Source: Mesorhizobium sp. M2A.F.Ca.ET.046.03.2.1 (lineage in GTDB: Bacteria; Pseudomonadota; Alphaproteobacteria; Rhizobiales; Rhizobiaceae). Taken from it: 64,000 bases of DNA. Under the pieces are notes generated by a model. The model had not been told where the DNA came from and searched no databases. It saw only the letters and a program-made list of their open reading frames with translations. Numbering within the stretch: the stretch's first letter is position 1; each line of letters begins with the position of its first letter. The stretch is from NCBI RefSeq assembly GCF_003952425.1, contig NZ_CP034449.1, positions 6,312,001-6,376,000 on the forward strand, written 5' to 3'. Of this stretch, positions 58,398-64,000 are shown piece after piece. The translations under genes and the position numbers were made by a program.

Positions 58398-60299
58398 GTG
58401 AGTAAGTTAGCGTCGCATCGGCCCACAATCGAAGCGTTTTCCACTCGCCCTGCCAGGCCAGCCTCGCGCGGCGCGGCCCATCTGCCGCCACCGGCTTTCC
58501 GGCCGGTCCAGCTCGCAAAGCTGGTGGACAGGGTTCCAGCTGGCGATCGCTGGATCCACGAAATGAAATATGACGGCTACCGCATTCTCGTCGCGGTAGG
58601 CGGCGGAGAGGCGCGCGCTTATACGCGCTCCGGTCTGGACTGGTCCGGCCGCTTCCCCTCTATCCTTTCGGAGGCAGGCAAGCTCAAGGTTCGATCCGCG
58701 CTCATCGATGGCGAGGCCGTTGTCATCGACGCCCAGGGGCGATCGAGTTTCCAGGCGCTCCAGAACGCCTTGAAGGGTGATCCCGCCAGCATCGATTTTT
58801 ATGCCTTCGACCTGCTCCAACTCGACGGCGAAGACCTGACGAGGCTTCCGCTCCTGGAGCGCAAGGCGAAACTGGAGGGAATCCTGCCGGCGAAGAACCC
58901 TATCCTTCGCTACTGCGATCATATCCAGGGCCGGGGCGAAGAATTGCTGAACCGCTTCTGCGACGCCGGCCTCGAGGGGGTTATCTCGAAGCTGGCGGAT
59001 TCGGACTATGTTGGCGCCCGGGATGGAAGCTGGCTGAAGATCAAGTGCATCAAGCGTCAGGAATTCGTACTCGTCGGCTGGACGCCGTCAGACAAGGATC
59101 GCGCGTTTCGATCGCTTATCCTTGGGATCCATGACGGCGGAAAGCTACGCTTTGCCGGCAAGGTCGGGACCGGTTTCGATACCGCAGAGATGGCCAGGCT
59201 GATGAAGACCATGGCGCCGCTCGAGCAGAGCGCCGCCACGGTCGAAGCACCGCGCGCGGAAGTTCGCGGCGCGCACTGGATACGTCCGAAGCTTGTCGCC
59301 GAGATCGCCTATACTGAAATGACCAACGAAGGGACACTGCGCCATCCAAGCTATCTCGGCTTGCGCGAGGACAAAAAGCCGGAAGCCGTTGCGCTTGAGA
59401 CGGAACGTCACACAGCGACGCTGCCGGCCCCGGCGACGAGCACGATTGCCATCAGCAACCGCGGCCGCGTAATCTACCCTGAGTCCAACATCACCAAGGG
59501 CCAGCTCGCCGACCACTACGCAGCCGTCGCGGAGATCATGCTCCCTTGGGTCGGCAGCAGGCCAATCAGCCTTGTTCGCTGTCCCCAGGGCCGCGCGAAG
59601 AAGTGTTTCTTCCAGAAGCACGACGCCGGCAGCTTCGGCGACAAGGTCCATCACGTCGGCATCACCGAAAAGGACGGTCACGAGGAGCCGTACCTTTATG
59701 TCGACGATGCCGATGGGCTGATGACCTGCGTGCAGATGGGAACGATCGAGCTGCACGGGTGGGGCGCTCGGATCGAGGACGTCGAAAAGGCCGACCGTCT
59801 CGTCTTCGACCTCGACCCTGATGAAGGTCTCGATTTCGAGGCCGTGCGCGCTGCCGCATTCCAGTTCCGGGATATTCTGAAATCGCTTGGGCTAACCACC
59901 TTCCCGATGCTGACCGGCGGCAAGGGCGTGCACGTGATCGCCCCGCTCACTCCACAGGCCGAGTGGCCGCAAGTGAAAGACTTCGCACATCGTCTCGCTC
60001 AAGCCGTCGCCCAGACCGATCCCTCTCACTTTACGGCCGTGATGGCGAAGGCGAAGCGGAAGGGACGGATCTTTGTCGACTATCTGCGCAACCAGCGAGG
60101 GGCGACCGCGATCATGCCCTACAGCGCGAGGTCCCGACCGGGCGCTCCGGTCGCCGCGCCCATCACCTGGGCGGAAATGAAGACGATTGATGCGCCCTCG
60201 CATTTCCACGTCGGCGATGCTCGTGAATTGAAGAAACGCGCAGCCAGCAAATCCCTGGCGGGATGGGGTCGAGCCGACCAATTATTGCCAAATCTGTAG
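58398..60299 (+). CDS. ligD: ATP-dependent DNA ligase LigD (ligase and polymerase domains)
   Basis: A 633-residue protein with GTG start 58398. The N-terminal ligase domain has the nucleotidyl-lysine K57 in MKYDGYR, DGEAVVID, AGLEGVISKLADSDY and WLKIKC. The C-terminal polymerase domain (from about residue 350) has RVIYPESNITKGQLADHYA, the metal motif VFDLDPDEG and LTGGKGVHVI. The 3'-phosphoesterase domain found in long LigD proteins is absent. It should act with Ku in non-homologous end joining, but no ku gene is in the window. Confidence 0.93.
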   Translation: MSKLASHRPTIEAFSTRPARPASRGAAHLPPPAFRPVQLAKLVDRVPAGDRWIHEMKYDGYRILVAVGGGEARAYTRSGLDWSGRFPSILSEAGKLKVRSALIDGEAVVIDAQGRSSFQALQNALKGDPASIDFYAFDLLQLDGEDLTRLPLLERKAKLEGILPAKNPILRYCDHIQGRGEELLNRFCDAGLEGVISKLADSDYVGARDGSWLKIKCIKRQEFVLVGWTPSDKDRAFRSLILGIHDGGKLRFAGKVGTGFDTAEMARLMKTMAPLEQSAATVEAPRAEVRGAHWIRPKLVAEIAYTEMTNEGTLRHPSYLGLREDKKPEAVALETERHTATLPAPATSTIAISNRGRVIYPESNITKGQLADHYAAVAEIMLPWVGSRPISLVRCPQGRAKKCFFQKHDAGSFGDKVHHVGITEKDGHEEPYLYVDDADGLMTCVQMGTIELHGWGARIEDVEKADRLVFDLDPDEGLDFEAVRAAAFQFRDILKSLGLTTFPMLTGGKGVHVIAPLTPQAEWPQVKDFAHRLAQAVAQTDPSHFTAVMAKAKRKGRIFVDYLRNQRGATAIMPYSARSRPGAPVAAPITWAEMKTIDAPSHFHVGDARELKKRAASKSLAGWGRADQLLPNL

Positions 60300-60388
60300 C
60301 CCATTCCTCGACGACAGAAAGACTGGTCAAGGCTTCGCCTCGTTCGCCTGATTGGAACCCGGGGACATCGGTCCCGTTTGCCTCGACC

Positions 60389-60646
60389 ATGGCAAAAACC
60401 GATCCACGGACCGTCGCCAGCCTCTTGAGGGAATATGCACATCGCACATCGCTTCGCGGAGGCAATCCCTATCGCACCAAAGCTTACTTGCGCGCTGCCG
60501 ATAGCTTGGCTGCGTTGTCGCAGCCGCTTGATCGGATCATTGCCGCGGGCGCCCTCACCAGAATCCCGGGCATCGGCGACGCGATCGCGGACATGGTGCG
60601 AGGCTTCGGGAATACCTTCGTTAGCTGCAATGAATCCCTTTTGTAG
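60389..60646 (+). pseudogene. 5' fragment of a PolX-type DNA polymerase gene
   Basis: From ATG 60389 the product is MAKTDPRTVASLLREYAHRT, SLRGGNPYRTKAYLRAADSL, then a helix-hairpin-helix RIPGIGDAIADMV. This is the N-terminal domain of PolX-type polymerases (normally over 550 residues). Similarity ends near 60600, and the frame stops at 60646 inside unrelated sequence. It lies 90 bases behind ligD, so it may once have been a repair partner. Confidence 0.65.
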
Positions 60647-60882
60647 TTCAACCGCGCATTGTACCGCATCAACTGCACTGGCGAACTCGACAAGCACACC
60701 GTCGCCCATAAGTTTGACTACGCGACCATTGTGCTGGACGACCAATGGAGACAACACGGCCTGCCGACGTGATTTCAATGCGGCTAGTGTGCCAGCCTCT
60801 TCGCGTTCCATCAGGCGGAATAGCCAACAACATCGGCTGCCAAAATTGCAGCAAGGCGGCGTTGGGTTCGAGTCTCGGCCAT
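60614..60882 (-). pseudogene. 5' fragment of a class III adenylate cyclase gene
   Basis: On the minus strand from ATG 60882: MAETRTQRRLAAILAADVVG, YS, then a one-base shift near 60822, then RLMEREEAGTLAALKSRRQA and GRVVKLMGDGVLVEFASAVD, ending about NEGIPE. This is the first part of a class III cyclase domain. The rest is missing; the sequence beyond is the PolX fragment on the other strand. Confidence 0.68.
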
Positions 60883-61527
60883 GTGGGTTGAATACTTTCA
60901 GAAAGCCGGGCAATTGGGATTGTATTGGTACCTTGGCCTAGAGTCTATCCGGCCCGATTTCCGAGAGGGGTCATACGCGTCGTAATATCCGCCCCACGTC
61001 CGTTCGCTGGGACATTGCGGACATGGCAGTACTGCATCGATGCTCTCGGTCCTCGAATGCTCGGGGTTGAGTCTCTATCTTCGCCGTCATGATCGCCGCC
61101 TGCTTCTCCGTGCTGTTGCTGAGTAGCTGTCTCGACAATTCATTGATTTCGGGGCCGCTCTAACCCACGCTCCGGTATGACAATGGGATCGCAAAATCCA
61201 TTTCGGTCCTTTGTCGCTCGTTTAATTGGTCACACTATCAGCAGAGCTGACCCGCCGGATCATGGGTTGCAACGTTATGCGGGTTCGGCTCGACGGCAGC
61301 TTTGCGCCGCATCTCAGTCAGCGGTCTCTTTGACCGTGGACGACAGCTTTGCGCCGCACATGCCTGAGAGGTCAGCTTTGCTGCTCATGAAAGCAAATGC
61401 CGCTGGCGCCGCGCTGGAACCTGGAACCTGCTCTTCTGCGCTTGACCTTGACACTGCACCAGGCACACCGCCAAGGCCGCCAAATGTAAGGCCATTGGCC
61501 ATATCGCCGTTTAGAATGTCGACCGAC
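60883..61527. other. Gene-free stretch with a short direct repeat
   Basis: No convincing gene on either strand; the open frame at 61177-61542 has no ribosome site or motif. A 15-base direct repeat CAGCTTTGCGCCGCA occurs at 61297-61311 and 61344-61358, possibly the worn end of an insertion sequence. Confidence 0.5.
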
Positions 61528-62604
61528 TCAAAGATCGACTGAGACCGTCCCTTGCGCGCGGCTGCAACAGGCCAGGATATAACCCGCAGATTTCTCTTCG
61601 GACGTCAGGCCGCCAAGATCACACATCGCGACTTCACCTGAGAGCTTGGCTATTCGGCAAGTGCCGCAAACTCCTTGTTGGCATGCGGTGGGAACATAGA
61701 CACCGCATTTGCGCGCTGCATCCAGTAGGGTCTCTCCGGGCGCGCAGCGATGCTCTAATCCAGACTTGGCGAAATGGACAAAGGACGAAATGGCAAAGTC
61801 ATCCGGAGCAACACCGCTAGGGTACCCTCCGAAGCTCTCCTCGTAATAGGCCAGCGGTTTAACGCCAACCTCATCAAAACCATCTCGCAGCGCCGTCATG
61901 TAAGGTTCTGGGCCGCACGTGTAGACTGCGCGCTTTGCAAGATCGGGAACAAGGCGCAGGAGCATGGAGCCGTCTATCCGGCCGCTCGGTCCCGTCCCCG
62001 AGGGACCTCCCTTCGAACAAAGGAATGTTACGCCGAGGTTGGGAAATCGGGCAGCGAGTGCATCGAGTTCCGATCTGAAAATGATATCGCGTGGCGAGCG
62101 CACGCTGTAGATGAGACGAAGGTCCAAATCGAATGCTCGATCTGTCAACATTCGCACCATCGACATGAGAGGCGTGATCCCGCTGCCGCCCGCAAGAAAG
62201 AGAAGCTTTGCGCTAGCAAAGCCATCGAGTTTGAACGAACCCAGTGGGCCTTCAATCCTGATCTCGTCGCCGGACCGCAGATTGTCATGGAGCCAATTGG
62301 AAACGAGCCCGCCAGGTGTCCGCTTTACCGTAATCTGCAAATCAAGTGGACGGGTCGGTGGAGAGGCAACGGAATAGGGTCGCGTCACCTCGAGCCCATC
62401 AATGCTGAGGCGAAGAAGCACGTATTGCCCCGCATTGAAGCAGAACATGCGGTCCGACGCAGCCGAAAAGACAAACGTTTTCACGTTGTGCGTCTCGTCG
62501 ATCACGCGACGGCAGAGCATTACCTGCGGCGATGCGTCGGCCCATTGGCGCTGCCGCAAAGGCGCAACAAATATGGAAGCCGGAAACGAAGTGTGTGCGT
62601 TCAT
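61528..62604 (-). CDS. FAD/NAD(P)H oxidoreductase with C-terminal 2Fe-2S domain
   Basis: A 358-residue reductase. The FAD part has TRPYSVASPPTRP (RxYS). The NAD part has FLAGGSGITPLMSMVRML and VYTCGPEPYMTAL. The C-terminal plant-type ferredoxin has cysteines in ACQQGVCGTCRIAKLSG and a fourth in ILACCS. This layout is the reductase of Rieske monooxygenases for glycine betaine, stachydrine or similar substrates (GbcB-like). No Rieske oxygenase gene is in view. The regulator at 62692 is on the same strand upstream. Confidence 0.88.
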   Translation of the reverse strand: MNAHTSFPASIFVAPLRQRQWADASPQVMLCRRVIDETHNVKTFVFSAASDRMFCFNAGQYVLLRLSIDGLEVTRPYSVASPPTRPLDLQITVKRTPGGLVSNWLHDNLRSGDEIRIEGPLGSFKLDGFASAKLLFLAGGSGITPLMSMVRMLTDRAFDLDLRLIYSVRSPRDIIFRSELDALAARFPNLGVTFLCSKGGPSGTGPSGRIDGSMLLRLVPDLAKRAVYTCGPEPYMTALRDGFDEVGVKPLAYYEESFGGYPSGVAPDDFAISSFVHFAKSGLEHRCAPGETLLDAARKCGVYVPTACQQGVCGTCRIAKLSGEVAMCDLGGLTSEEKSAGYILACCSRAQGTVSVDL

Positions 62605-62691
62605 GTTTGGCTCTCAATGACGCGCCAACATGGCAGCCGAGGCCTTCGCGAAACAGGGGCTTGAGCCTGCTTTTTAATCGGAAATTTCGAT

Positions 62692-63549
62692 CTAGATCTC
62701 CAGCGACATCACCGCGAGATGCAGCGCGCGAAGCCCTTTGCGGATGATCGGCTCATGCTTACGTCGGGCGAGCATGGCCGTATGGACTGGCTGGTAAAGC
62801 GTCGGCGCGCCCTCGACCAGGAACGACCGGCACTCGGCCGTGAACCTGCGGGCATCGTCGCTGCGCATGTAACAACTGCCTCCGGTTCGCCGCAGCATCG
62901 CTTCGGCCAAGCTTTCGGATCCCATGGAAAGACGCGAAATTGCCAGGGCAGGGATCAGCTCCGAGTGGGTTTTCTCGAGCACGACGGTGTAGCCCGGGCG
63001 AATGTAGCTGTCGGGATTCACCTCCGATAGCGTCCTGGCAAAGGTCGAGACCATCACATATTCCTCGACCATGAGGTGCTCATAAGTAATTTCGGGAAGG
63101 TAGCGGGGTGCGTAGAGCACCGCTATGTCGAGATTTCCCATGCTGAGATCGGTCACCATCTGATTGGAATAGTCGGATTCCACATGGATCGAGGCTTTGG
63201 GAAGCACCTGGCAGAGCGCCTCCACCCACCCCGGCAGCACCGATCGTGTCATGCCAACCTGGGCGGCCACACGCAGCGTCCCTTCGAACCGGTTGAACGC
63301 GCGAACGTCATGGCGCGCCTGCGACCAGGTCGAAAGCATCGCTCGCGCGTAGGCCTCGAAACGTCGCCCCGCCGCAGTCGGCTCAGCGCCAGCCCGACCA
63401 CGATGGAAAAGCTCTGACCCTACCGCGCTTTCGAGACTCTTGATCCGAGTACTGACCGTAGACTGAGTAATGTTCAGCCGGTCGGCAGTCCGGTTGAAGT
63501 TCCGCGATTCAATAATGTCGAGGAACGTCTCGATGTGGTCCAGCTGCAT
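62692..63549 (-). CDS. LysR family transcriptional regulator
   Basis: A 285-residue LTTR. The N-terminal HTH is IIESRNFNRTADRLNITQST, then VSTRIKSLESAVGSELFHRG. The effector domain (from about residue 90) includes LRVAAQVGMTRSVLPGWVEA and NLDIAVLYAPRYLPE. It is divergent from the amidohydrolase at 63680 and 88 bases upstream of the reductase. It probably controls one or both. Confidence 0.9.
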   Translation of the reverse strand: MQLDHIETFLDIIESRNFNRTADRLNITQSTVSTRIKSLESAVGSELFHRGRAGAEPTAAGRRFEAYARAMLSTWSQARHDVRAFNRFEGTLRVAAQVGMTRSVLPGWVEALCQVLPKASIHVESDYSNQMVTDLSMGNLDIAVLYAPRYLPEITYEHLMVEEYVMVSTFARTLSEVNPDSYIRPGYTVVLEKTHSELIPALAISRLSMGSESLAEAMLRRTGGSCYMRSDDARRFTAECRSFLVEGAPTLYQPVHTAMLARRKHEPIIRKGLRALHLAVMSLEI

Positions 63550-63679
63550 GCGTCGTACCTTAATCGAAAAAGCCGATCGTTACCCAGAGATCATTGGCTT
63601 GATCCGGCAATTGTCAAGGCGGAAGGTGGAGGCACTAAACGGCCAGCACGGCCGGGCTAGACAGGGAGCGAAAGCTAAA

Positions 63680-64000
63680 GTGTTTATCGTCGACTGCGAT
63701 TGTCACAACTATTGGTCAAGCGCCACGGTTTTGGAGCCGTATCTTTCTGGCATCTGGAAGGACATGTTCATCGAGGGCGAGAAGACTGGCCCGAAAGGAT
63801 CGTTCCCGCACGGCCATCGCCCCTGGTTTCATCCGCAGGATTTCTCCCGAAAGGATGTGCGGCCTGAGACTGAAGCGGACAACTACCGGATCATGAAAGA
63901 CAAACACCTCGACAAATATAATGTCGGCGTGGCGATCCTGACCGGCGACGAGCCCATTGAAGCCTCAACGCTGGCAAATCCCTATTACGCTAGTGCGCTG
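63680..64000 (+). CDS. Amidohydrolase family protein, N-terminal part
   Basis: An open frame from GTG 63680 (GGGAG upstream) to the window edge, 107 residues visible. It begins VFIVDCDCHNYWSSATVLEP, with the D-x-D-x-H metal-site start of ACMSD-type amidohydrolases, then GHRPWFHPQDFSRKDV and KYNVGVAILTGDEPIEASTL. Probably a metal-dependent hydrolase or decarboxylase in a catabolic pathway; substrate unknown. Divergent from the LysR gene. Confidence 0.75.
   Translation, partial: MFIVDCDCHNYWSSATVLEPYLSGIWKDMFIEGEKTGPKGSFPHGHRPWFHPQDFSRKDVRPETEADNYRIMKDKHLDKYNVGVAILTGDEPIEASTLANPYYASAL

Noticed and set aside
60860..60885. GGGTTCGAGTC, looking like a tRNA T-arm and a possible right-hand attachment site for the tRNA-Lys island
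   Set aside because: Only about ten bases resemble the tRNA-Lys 3' end. The sequence is explained by the N-terminal codons of the cyclase fragment on the minus strand.
61177..61542. A 121-codon plus-strand frame
   Set aside because: No ribosome site, no motif, low-complexity composition, and it contains the short direct repeat.

Overview
The window reads as chromosomal DNA of a high-GC alphaproteobacterium of the order Hyphomicrobiales (Rhizobiales), most likely Mesorhizobium or a close relative. This rests on gene content seen directly: a urea ABC operon, a glycerol ABC operon of the rhizobial glpSTPQUV type, a DUF768 protein, several DUF3606 proteins, a BA14K protein, an HWE histidine kinase, alphaproteobacterial LexA boxes (GAAC-N7-GAAC), EcfG-type promoters (GGAAC-N16/17-nnTT), and the short palindromic intergenic repeats common in these genomes. 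No genome comparison was possible, so the genus is an inference.

Layout. 0-2.3 kb: end of a gluconate dehydrogenase-like complex (small subunit, then GMC flavoprotein). 2.5-8.4 kb: urtABCDE urea importer behind a consensus sigma-54 promoter. 8.4-12 kb: repeats, a small conserved protein, a GGDEF protein with an apparent frameshift, and a DUF72 protein. 12-15.3 kb: uvrA with a LexA box, reading into a 36-codon ORF, a GNAT acetyltransferase and DUF72. 15.9-18.3 kb: small secreted protein, a clpP paralogue behind an ArsR/SRPBCC pair, and a cupin. 18.1-26.7 kb: ssb with its own LexA box, OsmC, MarC, AraC regulator, SulP transporter and gyrA. 26.9-31.5 kb: coaD, two cyclophilins, a DMT-type membrane protein, queA, a small conserved protein and tgt, in a tightly packed run. 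31.6-33.9 kb: an SDR lacking the usual catalytic lysine, a decayed membrane-protein gene, and small genes. 34-38.1 kb: the four-gene Anbu proteasome-like cluster (circularly permuted ATP-grasp, alpha-E, transglutaminase, Anbu). 38.2-39.6 kb: a PLP decarboxylase. 39.7-49.8 kb: the complete glycerol regulon, glpR then glpD-glpS-glpT-glpP-glpQ-glpU-glpV-glpK.

From about 50 kb the character changes. A BA14K gene and tRNA-Lys(TTT) are followed by about 7 kb of small stress-type genes (DUF3606, CspA, DUF768, low-affinity iron permease family, YciE/DUF892, PAS-HWE kinase). Several carry EcfG-type promoters, pointing to a local general-stress-response cluster. At least five genes or gene fragments between 51 and 61 kb are broken. 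A LigD (ligase plus polymerase, no phosphoesterase domain) lies at 58.4-60.3 kb. At about 60.6 kb the 5' ends of a PolX-type gene and an adenylate cyclase gene meet head-on, both without their 3' ends. The right edge (61.5-64 kb) holds a ferredoxin-type reductase, a LysR regulator and the start of an amidohydrolase, which look like the edge of a catabolic locus.

The points most worth following are the EcfG-type promoter set, the asymmetric ATPase pair of the glycerol importer, the Anbu cluster, and the palindromic repeats that keep their architecture while changing arm sequence.
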